DNA of 64,000 bases from Streptococcus oricebi (GCF_017883985.1 NZ_PRDG01000003.1:194991-258990); one strand, 5' to 3'; shown: positions 20,615-30,807, numbered from the stretch's first letter. Notes: a model not told the origin generated them from the sequence alone. A program made the numbers and translations.

Positions 20615-21766
20615 CTAGGCCTGATAGCGTTTCTCACCGTTGAGATAGGTGGCAACCAAGTCCAAATCTTTGTCTAAAACGATAAAATCAGCATCATAGC
20701 CCGGCTTGATTTGACCACAGACATCATCAATCTTCACCGATTTAGCTGGAATGAGACTGGCCATCATCACTGCTTGGTGAGGGCTAGCAAGGCCCCAGTT
20801 AACGACATTTTTCAGCCCATCTTTGAGCTGGAGAATGGAGCCAGCAAGATTACCCGTAGACTTGAGGCGGGCAGTCCCATTTTCAACAATCACTGGAAAT
20901 TCCCCCAGCATATAGTCACCGTCCGGACGCCCCCCGGCTGTCATACAGTCTGTAATCAGGGCGATTTGCTCATGTCCCTTTTGCTTGATTAAAATATCGC
21001 AAGCCCCAGGGTGCACATGGTGACCATCGCAAATCAGCTCGGCATAGGTGTGGGGAAGTTCATACATAGCACCCACCATGCCTAGCTCACGATGACTGAG
21101 CCCCCGCATACCATTATAGGCATGAACCCAGACGCTAGCTCCAGCTTCCACAGCAGTCTTGGCCTCGTCAAAGGTGGCATTGGAATGGCCCAAGGCTACC
21201 GTCACCCCTTCCGATGTCAGCTGGCGGACAAAGTCCTCTACACCTGCCCGTTCAGGAGCCAGGGCGATTTTATTGAGCAGGCCCTTAGCTGCCTTTTGCC
21301 AGGCCCGAAATTCCTCCATACTAGGATCTTTCATATAGTTAGGATTTTGTGCTCCCTTATACTTTTCTGTAAAGTAGGGACCTTCAAAATAAAGCCCCCG
21401 AATCTTGGCTCCACTAGCCTCCTGGTAGCGGGCCCCAATATTTTCAGTCACTGCTAGGAGCTTTTCATAAGAAGAGGTCAAGGTAGTGGGCAAAAAGCTA
21501 GTTACCCCAGTTGATAAGAGACCTTCACTCATGGTGTGGAGGGTCCCTTCAATATTGTTGTCCATGACATCTACTCCGGCAAAGCCATGAATGTGCGTAT
21601 CGACCAAGCCCGGTGCAATAGCGTAACCGCTATAATCAATCACGTCTGCATCAGCAGGAACTTCCGTAAGCAAGGGACCAAATTTCCCCTCCCTAATCTC
21701 CAAATAGCCTCCCTGACGGATTCCTTGGGGATAGAAAAATTGGTCTGCCTTAATGTATTTTACCAT
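20615..21766 (-). CDS. nagA: N-acetylglucosamine-6-phosphate deacetylase
   Basis: This enzyme removes acetate from GlcNAc 6-phosphate, giving glucosamine 6-phosphate, the committed step for amino-sugar use and wall recycling. The 383-residue amidohydrolase has the metal motif VDTHIHGFAG near 56-65, EGPYF near 130, a VALGHSNATF region near 190, HAYNGM near 216 and CDGHHVHPG near 245. The catalytic Asp lies in ALITDCMTAGG near 271. A GGAGG site precedes the ATG. The promoter is flanked by two NagR-type palindromes, so induction by amino sugars is expected. Confidence 0.95.
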   Translation of the reverse strand: MVKYIKADQFFYPQGIRQGGYLEIREGKFGPLLTEVPADADVIDYSGYAIAPGLVDTHIHGFAGVDVMDNNIEGTLHTMSEGLLSTGVTSFLPTTLTSSYEKLLAVTENIGARYQEASGAKIRGLYFEGPYFTEKYKGAQNPNYMKDPSMEEFRAWQKAAKGLLNKIALAPERAGVEDFVRQLTSEGVTVALGHSNATFDEAKTAVEAGASVWVHAYNGMRGLSHRELGMVGAMYELPHTYAELICDGHHVHPGACDILIKQKGHEQIALITDCMTAGGRPDGDYMLGEFPVIVENGTARLKSTGNLAGSILQLKDGLKNVVNWGLASPHQAVMMASLIPAKSVKIDDVCGQIKPGYDADFIVLDKDLDLVATYLNGEKRYQA

Positions 21767-21786
21767 TATTTTCCTCCGACTAAAAT

Positions 21787-21856
21787 GGGTCTAGGCCCAC
21801 TGTTTTCTTACCTCCTATTATAAACCTTTCCCGGTCTTTTGTAAATGGTCTAGACC
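21787..21856 (-). promoter_or_regulatory. nagA promoter with two NagR-type operators
   Basis: On the minus strand TTTACA (21845-21840), 17 bases and TATAAT (21822-21817) form the promoter. A perfect palindrome GGTCTAGACC (21847-21856) abuts the -35, and GGGTCTAGGCCC (21787-21798, near-palindromic) lies in the 5' leader. Both match the TGGTCTAGACCA-type dre site of GntR-family NagR/YvoA. Repression relieved by glucosamine or GlcNAc phosphate is inferred. Confidence 0.8.
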
Positions 21857-21935
21857 TATATTTCCTATAGTAAATTTTGCCAAAACTTCCCAAAGCAAAC
21901 TCTGCCAAATATAAAAGCAAGCCCAAAAGTTGGAC

Positions 21936-21982
21936 AAAAAAAGAGGGAGCCTGCTTATTCCAAGCTCCTGCTCCACTCTTTT
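21936..21982 (-). terminator. Terminator of the rimP-rbfA operon
   Basis: On the minus strand AAAAGAG and GGAGC arms pair with GCTCC and CTCTTTT around a partly paired loop, followed by seven T. It lies about 60 bases after the rbfA stop. Confidence 0.75.
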
Positions 21983-22038
21983 GATGAAAGCAACTAGCTA
22001 ACTTGCCCTATCCTAAGAGGGGACAGCTAGTTCACTTC

Positions 22039-22389
22039 CTATTTCTTATCCAGGTCTCTCAACATCTGGTCAATCTTATTGCCATACTCGATGGACTGGT
22101 CCTTGACGAAGATTAAGTCTGGAATTTTATAGATTTTTAGGGTTCGACCAAGTTCTCTTTTAATGGTTCCCTTAGCCTTTTCCAAACCCTCTTGGGCCTT
22201 TTGATTGTCCGAAGCCAAGTCACTCATGATTGTATAGTAGACCTTGGCCAGGGATAAATCACCCGACATTTGAACATCTGTGATGGTTACGCCCTGGACC
22301 CGTGGATCGCGGACCTTCTTTTGCAAGATTTCATTGACCTCGCGCTTGACTTCCATGCCCACGCGATCGCTGCGAAAATGTGATGCCAT
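22039..22389 (-). CDS. rbfA: Ribosome-binding factor A
   Basis: This 116-residue KH-fold protein binds the free 30S subunit and helps mature the 5' end of 16S rRNA, also important in the cold. The start [20 protein letters not shown] and [19 protein letters not shown] are family hallmarks. It is the last gene of the rimP-nusA-ylxR-ylxQ-infB-rbfA operon, 25 bases after infB, and is followed by a terminator. Confidence 0.97.
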   Translation of the reverse strand: MASHFRSDRVGMEVKREVNEILQKKVRDPRVQGVTITDVQMSGDLSLAKVYYTIMSDLASDNQKAQEGLEKAKGTIKRELGRTLKIYKIPDLIFVKDQSIEYGNKIDQMLRDLDKK

Positions 22390-22414
22390 CTCTTCTCCTT
22401 TCTAACAAGGAATC

Positions 22415-25156
22415 TTATAACTTGATTTCCTCTAAGATATAAGCTTCAATGGTGTCATCAACCTTGATGTCATTGTAGCCGTCAACCATAAGACCACCTT
22501 CGTTCCCATTCTTGACTTCCTTGACATCATCCTTATAGTGCTTCAAGCTAGCTAATTCGCCGTCATAAATCACGACACCGTCTCGAATTACCCGGACCTT
22601 AGAGTCTCGAGTCACCTTACCACTCATAACCATGAAACCACCGATTGTACCCACCTTGGATACCTTGAAGGTTTCACGAATAATCGCTTCACCAATAATC
22701 TTCTCTTGGTATTCAGGATCCAGCATTCCCTTCATGGCATCTTCTACTTCTTCGATAACCTTGTAGATGATGCTGTGGAGGCGAATTTCAACCTCATCAG
22801 AGTCAGCCTGCTGGCGAGCCTGTGGCGTTGGCCGGACATTGAAACCGATGATAAAGGCATTGGAGGCTGCAGCCAGGGTCACATCAGATTCGTTAATGGC
22901 ACCAACCGCCGAGTGAACGATGGTCACCTTGACGCCCTCAACCTCAATCTTTTGCAGAGAGGCTGCTAGGGCTTCAGCAGAACCTTGAACATCGGCCTTG
23001 ATGATGACATTGACAGACTTGACTTCACCAGCCTTAAGCGTATCAAAGAGATTTTCCAGGCTAACTCGGTGGGTCGCTTGCCGTTGTTTCAAGAGAGCCC
23101 GCTTAGCCCGCTCTTCACCAGCCGCACGCGCAGCCTTTTCATCTTCATAGACCGCAAAGTGGTCACCCGCCATCGGGGTTTCATTGAGACCGGTGATAGA
23201 GACCGGCGTTGATGGTCCAGCCACCTTGACCCGACGACCTAGGTCATTGGTCATGGCCCGCACCCGACCAAAGGTATTACCAACAACGATTGGATCTTGA
23301 ACATTGAGACTACCTTGTTGGACTAGCAAGGTAGCAACTGCCCCTTTTCCTTTATCCAAACGGGCCTCAATAACAGTTCCGATTGCTCGCACAGTTGGGT
23401 CTGCCTTCAGCTCTTGAATTTCTGCAACCAGAAGAACGGTTTCTAGGAGTTCTTCAATGTTTTGGTTAAACTTGGCTGAGATTTCTACAAATTCAGACTC
23501 ACCACCCCAGGCAGTAGACATGACACCATGCTCGGCCAACTCTCCGATGACCCGCTCTGGATTTGCTCCTGGCTTATCAATCTTGTTGATGGCCACGATA
23601 ATCGGTACATCAGCGGCCTTGGAGTGGTTGATGGCTTCGATGGTTTGAGGCATAACCCCGTCATCAGCCGCCACGACCAAGATGGTAATGTCTGTTACAG
23701 AAGCTCCGCGTGCCCGCATGCTAGTAAAGGCCGCATGCCCTGGTGTATCTAGGAAGGTAATCATCTTACCATTTTCCTCGATCTGGTAGGCTCCGATATG
23801 CTGGGTGATTCCTCCGGCCTCGCCTGTCGCTACCCGCGAATTGCGCAGGGTATCTAGGAGGGTTGTTTTACCATGGTCAACGTGTCCCATGATAGTTACA
23901 ACTGGTGGCCGCTCAATCATCTCTTCCTTATTGATGTAATCTTCATCAACAAAGAAACGCTCAATATCTGCTGCATCGACTTCGACCTTTTCCTTGGCCT
24001 CAATACCATAATCCACCATCAAGAGCTCAATCGTGTCCCCATCCAGAGATTGATTTTGAGTCGCCATAACGCCCATCATAAAGAGCTTCTTGACGATTTC
24101 TGCTGGTTCACGCTTGATTCTCTTAGCGATTTCAGCCACAGTCATGCCTGCTGTATATTCAAATTCACTTGGCAATTCATGGAACTTGCGCTCAGTGACT
24201 GGTTTTGGCGCTTGATGATTGCGATGATTCTTTCCTTTTTTATTTTTCTTATTAGGATTCCAATTACTATTCTTTTGATTTCTCACTTGATTTTGACTAT
24301 TTCGATTCTTTTGTTGTTTTCTTGGACCATCTTCGTTCTCGAAAGGACGATTCTTATCTGGTCGTGCTTGTTTTTTGCGACGAGTATCCTGAGCTTGAGG
24401 CGCCGGAGTCACTACTTGAACAGATGGCTTAACCTCTGCCTCAAGAACTGGGGTAGGCGCTTCTTGAGCCTGTTTGACAGCTTCCTTACGGCGATTCTGC
24501 TCTCTTTGAGCCTGCTTGGCTTCCTGCTCCTGCTTGAAACGTTCTTCGCTTGAACGGGCATATTCTGCATTTTGCTCAGCCTTGAGGGCCGCTGCTCTTG
24601 CCTTAAAGTCAATTCTAGGACCTGCTTGAGGACGACCTTGGCCGGCTGCTTGGTTCCGGTCATTGCGGCGATGATTGTCTCTCCGATTTTGATTGCGGTC
24701 TTGTCTGCGCTCTTTATTGCGCTCCCCTTTATCAGCCGACGGCTTCTTTTTATGGCGTCTTTCCTGCTCCTCTTTGCGGCGTGCAGCCTGCTCCTTGGCT
24801 CTGGCTTCCCGCTCAGCCTTAAAGTTCCGACTCTGAGGTCGCTTAGGCTGGATTGCTGCCTCTTCTTTAGGAGCTGCCTCCTTGGCTTGGACTGGAGCTG
24901 CTTTTTTTTCTGGCTCAGTTGCTGGATTAGCTTGGGCTGGCTTAGGAGCTGCTGAGCTTTCCGCCGCTTGGGGAGCTTCCTTTTTTAGGGTCTCCTTGAC
25001 CGTAGAAAAGCTAGCACGAATCTTTTGGACCGCATCTTCTTCCACGGTACTAGAATGACTCTTGACTGCTAGTCCTAGCTCTTTGGCCCTAGTGACAATC
25101 TCCTTACTTTCTTTTCCAAGTTCCTTGGCAATTTCGTACAATCTTTTTTTAGACAA
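22415..25156 (-). CDS. infB: Translation initiation factor IF-2
   Basis: This GTPase places initiator tRNA on the 30S subunit. The 913-residue protein has the N-terminal IF2N helix bundle ([20 protein letters not shown]), a long charged low-complexity linker (about 55-320, rich in Lys, Arg, Gln, Glu), a second IF2N segment, then the G domain with G1 GHVDHGKTT near 422, G3 DTPGHA near 468 and G4 NKID near 521, followed by domains II-IV. The start codon is TTG (25156-25154), with GGAGG nine bases upstream. It lies 17 bases after ylxQ. Confidence 0.97.
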   Translation of the reverse strand: MSKKRLYEIAKELGKESKEIVTRAKELGLAVKSHSSTVEEDAVQKIRASFSTVKETLKKEAPQAAESSAAPKPAQANPATEPEKKAAPVQAKEAAPKEEAAIQPKRPQSRNFKAEREARAKEQAARRKEEQERRHKKKPSADKGERNKERRQDRNQNRRDNHRRNDRNQAAGQGRPQAGPRIDFKARAAALKAEQNAEYARSSEERFKQEQEAKQAQREQNRRKEAVKQAQEAPTPVLEAEVKPSVQVVTPAPQAQDTRRKKQARPDKNRPFENEDGPRKQQKNRNSQNQVRNQKNSNWNPNKKNKKGKNHRNHQAPKPVTERKFHELPSEFEYTAGMTVAEIAKRIKREPAEIVKKLFMMGVMATQNQSLDGDTIELLMVDYGIEAKEKVEVDAADIERFFVDEDYINKEEMIERPPVVTIMGHVDHGKTTLLDTLRNSRVATGEAGGITQHIGAYQIEENGKMITFLDTPGHAAFTSMRARGASVTDITILVVAADDGVMPQTIEAINHSKAADVPIIVAINKIDKPGANPERVIGELAEHGVMSTAWGGESEFVEISAKFNQNIEELLETVLLVAEIQELKADPTVRAIGTVIEARLDKGKGAVATLLVQQGSLNVQDPIVVGNTFGRVRAMTNDLGRRVKVAGPSTPVSITGLNETPMAGDHFAVYEDEKAARAAGEERAKRALLKQRQATHRVSLENLFDTLKAGEVKSVNVIIKADVQGSAEALAASLQKIEVEGVKVTIVHSAVGAINESDVTLAAASNAFIIGFNVRPTPQARQQADSDEVEIRLHSIIYKVIEEVEDAMKGMLDPEYQEKIIGEAIIRETFKVSKVGTIGGFMVMSGKVTRDSKVRVIRDGVVIYDGELASLKHYKDDVKEVKNGNEGGLMVDGYNDIKVDDTIEAYILEEIKL

Positions 25157-25173
25157 ATTCTTGTCCTCCTGTT

Positions 25174-25473
25174 CTATTGCATCATAGACCTCATTTTCTT
25201 TGTAAAACCAGCATCTGTGACGGCTAACACTTTTCTGCTCCGACCAATCGCAGTGCTTAATTCCAGTGTTGAAAACACGGTTGTTACTTCTACCTGATAA
25301 TAACGGCTTTTATCATTGATTTTCTTACTTAGGTTAGGACTCGCATCCTGGGCCAAAAAGACCAGTTTAGCCTGACCTGTCTGAATGGCCTTGACGACCA
25401 ATTCCTCACCCGAAATGATTCGTCCAGCCCGCTGGGCCAAACCTAGTAAATTTGCTAATCTTTGCTTATTCAA
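25174..25473 (-). CDS. ylxQ: YlxQ, L7Ae-family RNA-binding protein
   Basis: This 99-residue protein of the L7Ae/L30e fold ([21 protein letters not shown]) is a probable kink-turn RNA binder tied to ribosome function. Its reading frame begins with TTG at 25473 and overlaps the end of ylxR by 8 bases, so it is translationally coupled. It sits in the conserved nusA-infB operon. The precise RNA target is not defined. Confidence 0.93.
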   Translation of the reverse strand: MNKQRLANLLGLAQRAGRIISGEELVVKAIQTGQAKLVFLAQDASPNLSKKINDKSRYYQVEVTTVFSTLELSTAIGRSRKVLAVTDAGFTKKMRSMMQ

Positions 25474-25762
25474 GACCTAACTCTCTTCTTTTAACCTTAT
25501 GGTCGACATAGGCAATCAATTCATCATAGAAGGCTTCTTCGACTTCCATATTAAAACTGCGATTAAAGACCCTTTTCTTCTTAGCGGCCTGGGCCTCTTT
25601 TTGGTCTAGCTTGATATAAGCCCCGCGTCCATTGGCTTTTCCAGTCGGATCAATAAAAACCTGACCCTCCTTGTTGCGCACAATACGCAGGAGATCACGC
25701 TTGTCAATCACTTCATTAGAAACAACTGACTTTCTCAAAGGGATTTTTCTTGTTTTAGCCAT
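25466..25762 (-). CDS. ylxR: YlxR/RnpM family nucleic-acid-binding protein
   Basis: This is a 98-residue basic protein. The family motif RKIPLRKSVVSNE near the start replaces the more common RTCV.C pattern, and DPTGKANGRGAYI lies near 40. Recent work on the family links it to RNase P regulation (RnpM) and to nucleoid association. It lies 12 bases after nusA and overlaps ylxQ. The Cys residues present in some relatives are absent. Confidence 0.92.
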   Translation of the reverse strand: MAKTRKIPLRKSVVSNEVIDKRDLLRIVRNKEGQVFIDPTGKANGRGAYIKLDQKEAQAAKKKRVFNRSFNMEVEEAFYDELIAYVDHKVKRRELGLE

Positions 25763-25774
25763 GCTTCCCTCCTC

Positions 25775-27040
25775 TTATTCTTGCTCTGGGACTTCACTTT
25801 CTAAAACAAGATCTGAAGCCTCTTCTACTGGCAAGTCTCTTTCTTCTTGGGCAACCTCTACTTCTTCAGCAAAATCGCTCACTTCAAGCCCTTCTACTGA
25901 TTCAGCTTCTGCCGGAACTTCTTCTTGCTCCGCCTCTACTGCAAAATATTGGTCTTCCATCTCTTCAAATTCGCTAGCTGACTTGATATCAATTCTAAAA
26001 CCTGTCAAGTGGGCAGCCAAACGTACATTTTGCCCACGACGACCAATGGCTAGAGACAACTTATTATCTGGCACAACCACTAGGGCTCGCTTGCTATCTT
26101 CCTCATCAAAGATAACCTGGTCTACCTCAGCTGGAGCAATAGAATTATAGATAAATTCGGCTGGATCTGCCACCCATTCGATGACATCAATATTTTCCTC
26201 AGTTGGAACCATCCGACCACTCTTGGCATCATACTTGGCTGGGTGGAACTTGCTGGTAATCTTTTTAATGTTGGCTCCACCACGACCGACAATGGTTCCG
26301 ATGGCATCCACATTTGGATTGTGACTCCGAACAGCGACCTTGGTCCGGTCTCCTGCTTCTCTGGCCACACTCATGATTTCCACTGTACCGTCATAAACTT
26401 CTGGAATTTCTTGCTCCATCAGTCTTTTAATCATTTCAGGATGGCTACGGCTTACAAAAACATTGACTCCGCGTGGATTGTCCTCAACCTTGTAGACAAA
26501 GACTTCAATCCGGTCATGAGAAGCAAAAACCTCACCAGGAATCTGGTCCTGTTTGGATAATTGAGCCTCAATACTGCCAAGGTTGACATAGATGAAGCGG
26601 TTATCAAAGCGCTCAACCGTTCCTGACATGATTTCATTTTCATGCTCTTTGTAGGTATTGTAGGTGATAGCGCGTGTTTGCTTGCGCATCTTTTCCATGA
26701 TGGTCTGTTTGGCAGACTGGGCTGCTACCCGCCCAAACTCAGCCGGCGCTTCTTCAAATTTAATCTTGTCACCTAGCTCATAGGCTGTATTGATAGCCAG
26801 GGCGTCTTTCAAGCTAATTTCCAGGCGACTATCAAAAACTTCATCTACCACTTCCCGGACAGTAAAGACCCGGAAATCTCCTGTTTTTTCGTTAAATTCA
26901 ATGGCTGCACTATCAGCTTGACCATAACGACGACGGTAGGCTGAACGAAGCGACTCAGTCACTGCTTCAATAATGTCTTCCTTCTTGATACCTTTATCTT
27001 CTTCCAAAATACGGAAGGCCTCTAGCATTTCTTTACTCAT
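25775..27040 (-). CDS. nusA: Transcription termination/antitermination factor NusA
   Basis: This RNA polymerase-associated factor modulates pausing and termination. The 421-residue protein has an N-terminal RNAP-binding domain (about 1-125), an S1 domain (about 135-200, SGTVERFDNRFIYVNLGS) and two KH domains (about 205-345, with AIGTIVGRGGANIK and LAIGRRGQNVRLA). The C-terminal tail is acidic (many Glu, residues 350-421) and lacks the extra repeats of enterobacterial NusA, as usual for Firmicutes. It is second in the operon, 47 bases after rimP. Confidence 0.97.
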   Translation of the reverse strand: MSKEMLEAFRILEEDKGIKKEDIIEAVTESLRSAYRRRYGQADSAAIEFNEKTGDFRVFTVREVVDEVFDSRLEISLKDALAINTAYELGDKIKFEEAPAEFGRVAAQSAKQTIMEKMRKQTRAITYNTYKEHENEIMSGTVERFDNRFIYVNLGSIEAQLSKQDQIPGEVFASHDRIEVFVYKVEDNPRGVNVFVSRSHPEMIKRLMEQEIPEVYDGTVEIMSVAREAGDRTKVAVRSHNPNVDAIGTIVGRGGANIKKITSKFHPAKYDAKSGRMVPTEENIDVIEWVADPAEFIYNSIAPAEVDQVIFDEEDSKRALVVVPDNKLSLAIGRRGQNVRLAAHLTGFRIDIKSASEFEEMEDQYFAVEAEQEEVPAEAESVEGLEVSDFAEEVEVAQEERDLPVEEASDLVLESEVPEQE

Positions 27041-27087
27041 CTTATATTCGCTTTTGCAAGTGCAAAAGCAATCCTTTCTCTTTTATA

Positions 27088-27567
27088 CTAAATTTTTACT
27101 GCCAATCTTGCCTTTGCAACAAGATGATAGGGGATTTCAATTTCTTTCTTTCGAGTCTTATCTAGATATTCCAAGGTCAGGACCTCATCTTCAAAAGAGA
27201 GGAGGGTGCCTTCAAAAACCTTATTCTTATCCAGGGCCTTGTAAAGTCCGACATGGATATATTGACCAACTGCTCCAGCCAAGGCTTCCTGATCTTTCAA
27301 GGGACGTTCCAGGCCTGGACTAGTCACCTCCAGAAAATACTGGTCAGGAAAAGGATCTGGCTTAATGGTATCCAGCAAGGGACTGATTAACTCTGTCAAG
27401 TCAGCCGTATCATTGAGACTGATTCCGCCTGGCTTATCGACAAAGATACTAAGGACAAAGTCCCCACCAAGTTTTCCATACTCAATATCAACTAATTCAA
27501 AAGGCTCCTCAATCACCGGCTCAACAATTGGTCTAACTAATTCAACAATTGTAGCGATAAAAAACAC
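27088..27567 (-). CDS. rimP: Ribosome maturation factor RimP
   Basis: This is a 159-residue 30S assembly factor. The conserved core [26 protein letters not shown] and [16 protein letters not shown] are all present. I place the start at GTG (27567) because the protein from there has the length and N-terminus usual in streptococci ([13 protein letters not shown]); longer in-frame extensions upstream are non-conserved. The ribosome site is weak (GTGGG region), which could mean low initiation. It heads the operon ending with rbfA and has a good promoter about 190 bases upstream. Confidence 0.93.
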   Translation of the reverse strand: MFFIATIVELVRPIVEPVIEEPFELVDIEYGKLGGDFVLSIFVDKPGGISLNDTADLTELISPLLDTIKPDPFPDQYFLEVTSPGLERPLKDQEALAGAVGQYIHVGLYKALDKNKVFEGTLLSFEDEVLTLEYLDKTRKKEIEIPYHLVAKARLAVKI

Positions 27568-27753
27568 CCCACTTTCACTTAAGATATCAAGGGCTCCAAA
27601 ATCAAAGGAAAAGCAACAAGCCGACCAAGGTCTCACAACCTTAGAAAAGCTAGCTCTTTCAAGATTTTAGCCCAAGTTTAGTTCCATAAGATAAGCGCGC
27701 TATAAGAGGCGAAGATTTCCTCTCCGCCTCGCTTTCTCATATTCACTTATTAT

Positions 27754-27782
27754 AGTATAGCACAAGAATAGCCTTTTGACAA
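27754..27782 (-). promoter_or_regulatory. Promoter of the rimP-nusA-infB operon, with a structured leader
   Basis: On the minus strand TTGTCA (27782-27777), a 17-base spacer and TATACT (27759-27754) give a clear promoter. The leader down to 27568 is about 180 bases and starts with a strong hairpin at about 27710-27734 (GAGGCG.AGA / TCT.CGCCTC around GGAAA). No run of T follows, so it may stabilise the leader or act in feedback control rather than end transcription. Confidence 0.75.
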
Positions 27783-27817
27783 GGGAAATGACCAATTTGA
27801 GGCATTATCCACCATTT

Positions 27818-28444
27818 TTAGGGCCTATCCCACTTATCAACAACTTGGACCTGACCCCAATTTGTCGGGGAAAAGCGACTTGGATAAACAGAAGTCCAGT
27901 CTTTTAAAACCTTGTCTTTTAAGACTTTATCACTATATTCATAAATCTCTCCAACTGTCCTACCATGTTGAGCAAGAACTTTTTCAACTTTTTCTTTATC
28001 TGATGTAAGTTCTCCATTATCATAGAGCCACATCACCCTAGTTAAGGTTTGTTTCTTGACACTGTACTGGTAGCTGGAAGTAACAATATTTTCCTTACTA
28101 TCATTATTCTCAACTAACCTTTGGTCAACCACAATTGTAAAATATGGATTCGTTTCTTCCTCTCTTGAGAAATTAAAGGAGTAGGTAATAGCAACCGTAT
28201 TTGTAGATAAACTGGCCTTATCATATTCCTCATTCATTAAATCAAGAATTGGCTCTCCCTTGTTAGGATTAGAAATGTTTTTTAATTTTTCAAGACTGGG
28301 TTGAAGCGATAAAGAAACAGCCTGCTTCTGGTCATAGTAAATTTCCGCAAAAATATCAGGAATGATAGCCAGTCTGTAAGCATAATAGCCACCTAGACTG
28401 ATTAGAGCAAGCAATAGTAGTCCCAGTAAAATTTTTTTCTTCAT
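27818..28444 (-). CDS. TipC-like immunity protein for the TelC-like LXG toxin
   Basis: This 208-residue protein has a single N-terminal membrane segment (about 4-26, MKKKILLGLLLLALISLGGY) and an extracytoplasmic domain. It begins 3 bases after the toxin stop with an AAGGAG site. TelC attacks lipid II on the outer face of the membrane, and its immunity protein TipC is surface-exposed and of about this size and topology, so the pair here fits well. The assignment rests on position, topology, length and the nature of the adjacent toxin rather than on a clear sequence motif. Confidence 0.75.
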   Translation of the reverse strand: MKKKILLGLLLLALISLGGYYAYRLAIIPDIFAEIYYDQKQAVSLSLQPSLEKLKNISNPNKGEPILDLMNEEYDKASLSTNTVAITYSFNFSREEETNPYFTIVVDQRLVENNDSKENIVTSSYQYSVKKQTLTRVMWLYDNGELTSDKEKVEKVLAQHGRTVGEIYEYSDKVLKDKVLKDWTSVYPSRFSPTNWGQVQVVDKWDRP

Positions 28445-28447
28445 AGA

Positions 28448-30169
28448 CTACTCCTTGCTGGCATAATCTTTAAGGTTAGCATCATTTTCTTCCAAACTGC
28501 GGATAAAGTTATAAGAATCTGGATAGTTCTCTTTTAAATAAGTCATTCTCCTTTCTTCACTCCACGCTTTATAATAACCTCTTCCATTGCGACCATTGGT
28601 ACCACCTGGTTCTAATATATAATCTCCCTTATCGGCTAAATTATCTAAAATAATGTATTTGACCTCATGAACATCAATATGGTCTTTGAACTTTTCCGCC
28701 CGTGTATATTTACTAGTGTTAGAGTTTGCTTCCTCTTCCAATTGGCTATAATAGTAATTAGACGCTTCAAGATAAGACAGTTCCTTTTCTTCCATAATAT
28801 CCGTTATATTCACTGCATCTAAATCTGCCTTATAGTCATCATTCCCCATACTAACCTTCTTAGCTGCAGGAGTAATCGTCGTATCTCCACGCCAACCTGC
28901 TAGCTCATTCGTTCCTTCATTACCGTATAATGCGTTAGGAGCTCGAAGTGGATTATCGTATAACATAGTCGCCGTCGTGATTGACTGATGTGCAAAATCA
29001 TTTTTTCCCGAATAATCTCGTCGTTTTTTATTCCAAAATTCCTTAAATTGTTTATCGCTCATTGGCCCATAAGCATCTTCCGCTAGCTTTTTATAAGTAT
29101 AGAAGCTTCCTTGTTTTATAATATCATCAGCGTCTCCCGTCCCTCCTGGAGCCATATTATTCTGTAAACGAATATTATAACGAAGTTTTGCCACATCTTC
29201 TTTAGTCATTCCCATAGCTTCCAAAGCCTCAGATGTCGTCTTCGTCTCTTGAAGAGAAGGATTATAATACCGAAGGTAAGCATTGATATTTCCGGCAGTC
29301 GCATTCCACATAGCTCCTCCTTCATAGCCCTTTCCCTCTCCATAGACAAAATCTCCAAGGATGCGATTAAGCAGATAATCTTTTACCTTTTGGCTTTGGT
29401 TGGGAAAATTTTTATCAATTTTCTTCTTAACAGTAAGGACTTGCTGGGCCGTTTCAGTATCAAAACCATATTGTTTTTGTAGGTTAATAATAGATTGTTG
29501 CTCATTAGGCGGCAAAGTCCTAATGAAATATTTCACATTAAGAGTGTTGGCCCAGTCTAAATCAGTTGGAGTGATAAACATTCCTGCCCCTTTATTCCAA
29601 GCCAGTCCTGCTTGACTAAAACCGGTGTTCATTAGTGCTTCTATTTCAGCTAATTTAGAAAAAATATTGTTAGAACGGGCATTAAAGTCTCTCAATTTTT
29701 GCAACAATTCTTCTAAGTGTTTTTTATTGCTAGCATGAGTTTGTAATAAAGCAGCATTAGCCTGCCTTTGATCAGTTTTATCCACTTCTGGCAAACTAGA
29801 CCTTGCTAGATTTAGCTGCATTTGATTCACAAGAGCCATTGCTTCATTTTGCTCTTTAATTCTCGCTAACAAATCATCTTCTTTTAAGTCCGTTCCGCAG
29901 ACCTGTGAACAAAATTCTTCAGGGAATTGCTTGACTTCGCTTTCAGCAATTTCAAGCATTAACTCTGCTCCTTTTACCAAGGGTAAAAGGACCTCAGAAT
30001 AGTGAAATCTTGCCGAGTCGAAGGCATCTCCTTTTAGTTCATTTGTCGACTTTAGAAAAGTATCAGCTGCTGTCTGCAATTCTTGGCAAGCAGTCTTATA
30101 AGATTGACACATAGTCTCTACGCTACTGGCCTGAGCCCGCGATTTGGATAAATACATTTCTAGTCCCAT
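28448..30169 (-). CDS. LXG toxin, TelC-like (predicted lipid II phosphatase)
   Basis: This 573-residue T7SSb effector has an N-terminal LXG helical domain (about 1-200; starts MGLEMYLSKSRAQ) and a C-terminal toxin domain (about 205-573). The tip contains NDFAHQSITTAT (Asp391) and the Asp-rich NDDYKADLDAVN (Asp444). The 53-residue spacing equals that between the two cleft aspartates of S. intermedius TelC as I remember them (D401, D454). TelC degrades lipid II and so blocks wall synthesis in competitors. It follows Lap1 and Lap2 and precedes a TipC-like gene. The whole cassette is AT-rich relative to its neighbours. Confidence 0.82.
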   Translation of the reverse strand: MGLEMYLSKSRAQASSVETMCQSYKTACQELQTAADTFLKSTNELKGDAFDSARFHYSEVLLPLVKGAELMLEIAESEVKQFPEEFCSQVCGTDLKEDDLLARIKEQNEAMALVNQMQLNLARSSLPEVDKTDQRQANAALLQTHASNKKHLEELLQKLRDFNARSNNIFSKLAEIEALMNTGFSQAGLAWNKGAGMFITPTDLDWANTLNVKYFIRTLPPNEQQSIINLQKQYGFDTETAQQVLTVKKKIDKNFPNQSQKVKDYLLNRILGDFVYGEGKGYEGGAMWNATAGNINAYLRYYNPSLQETKTTSEALEAMGMTKEDVAKLRYNIRLQNNMAPGGTGDADDIIKQGSFYTYKKLAEDAYGPMSDKQFKEFWNKKRRDYSGKNDFAHQSITTATMLYDNPLRAPNALYGNEGTNELAGWRGDTTITPAAKKVSMGNDDYKADLDAVNITDIMEEKELSYLEASNYYYSQLEEEANSNTSKYTRAEKFKDHIDVHEVKYIILDNLADKGDYILEPGGTNGRNGRGYYKAWSEERRMTYLKENYPDSYNFIRSLEENDANLKDYASKE

Positions 30170-30180
30170 TATCTGCCTCC

Positions 30181-30507
30181 TTATAAATTCCGCTTTTCTT
30201 TATAAATCTGTTCCAATTCTTCCTCAATCGCTCGCTCTTTTTTACGGAGTTTGGCATCTTTAAAAAAGAGTTCATCTACAACCCGATTCGTCAAGGTTTG
30301 GGCTTGTTGAATTTGTTCTTCAAATATATAAAATTGTTCTAATAAATAAAAGTTCTCCCACAAATTATTTGTATAACGACGATTAAGCTTATCATAGTCT
30401 TGATAGCTTTCAAGTAAGTTTTGGATGTCTCGACGTTGATCCTCTAATTGTTCCCGCTGCTTATAACAAGCTCGTTCTTCTTTCAAAAGTTCTTCCCATG
30501 TTGTCAT
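30181..30507 (-). CDS. Lap2-like (DUF3958) LXG targeting factor
   Basis: This 108-residue helical coiled-coil protein starts MTTWEELLKEERACYKQREQ; charged and without a signal peptide. It lies between the Lap1-type gene and the LXG toxin, the standard order. The ATG at 30507 is preferred over a TTG two codons upstream because GGAG is then nine bases away. It would bind the LXG domain of the downstream toxin for export by EssC. Confidence 0.75.
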   Translation of the reverse strand: MTTWEELLKEERACYKQREQLEDQRRDIQNLLESYQDYDKLNRRYTNNLWENFYLLEQFYIFEEQIQQAQTLTNRVVDELFFKDAKLRKKERAIEEELEQIYKEKRNL

Positions 30508-30519
30508 TGACAAATACTC

Positions 30520-30807
30520 CTAGCGATAAGTCTTATAATACCGATCAATACCTTTGGCTCTTTCAGCATCCACTTGGTCAAATATTTTAGCTACTTCCTC
30601 AAGATTACTAGAAGCCGTCGTAAAAGTAGTCACTAAACGGGTCAAATTGTTGACGATGCTATCTATTGTTTCATGGGCCTTTTCATTTCCCAAAAGATTA
30701 GTAGCCTCATCTTTTACAGCTCCCTGCGTAGCCGAAATCTTAGCAGTAGCTGAATTTAATGCACTTGTGTATCCTTGCACAGTTGAAGTCTTGCTTTGAA
30801 TAGTCAT
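30520..30807 (-). CDS. Lap1-like (DUF3130/WXG100-like) LXG targeting factor
   Basis: This 95-residue protein starts MTIQSKTSTVQGYTSALNSA and is predicted to form two helices. It resembles the Lap1 protein of the cassette at 20 kb in its N-terminal MxTIQS pattern and length. It is first in the Lap1-Lap2-LXG-immunity order. The ATG at 30807 follows a GGGAGGG site; the TTG one codon earlier is too close to it. Confidence 0.78.
   Translation of the reverse strand: MTIQSKTSTVQGYTSALNSATAKISATQGAVKDEATNLLGNEKAHETIDSIVNNLTRLVTTFTTASSNLEEVAKIFDQVDAERAKGIDRYYKTYR

Noticed and set aside
23873..24553. 226-codon open frame antisense to infB
   Set aside because: It lies opposite the low-complexity charged linker of IF-2, which leaves the other strand open by chance; no ribosome site and no protein-like pattern beyond artificial hydrophobicity.
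27088..27636. Longer RimP starting at 27636
   Set aside because: The extra 23 residues are not conserved in RimP as I know it, and the GTG at 27567 gives the usual streptococcal length of 159 residues.
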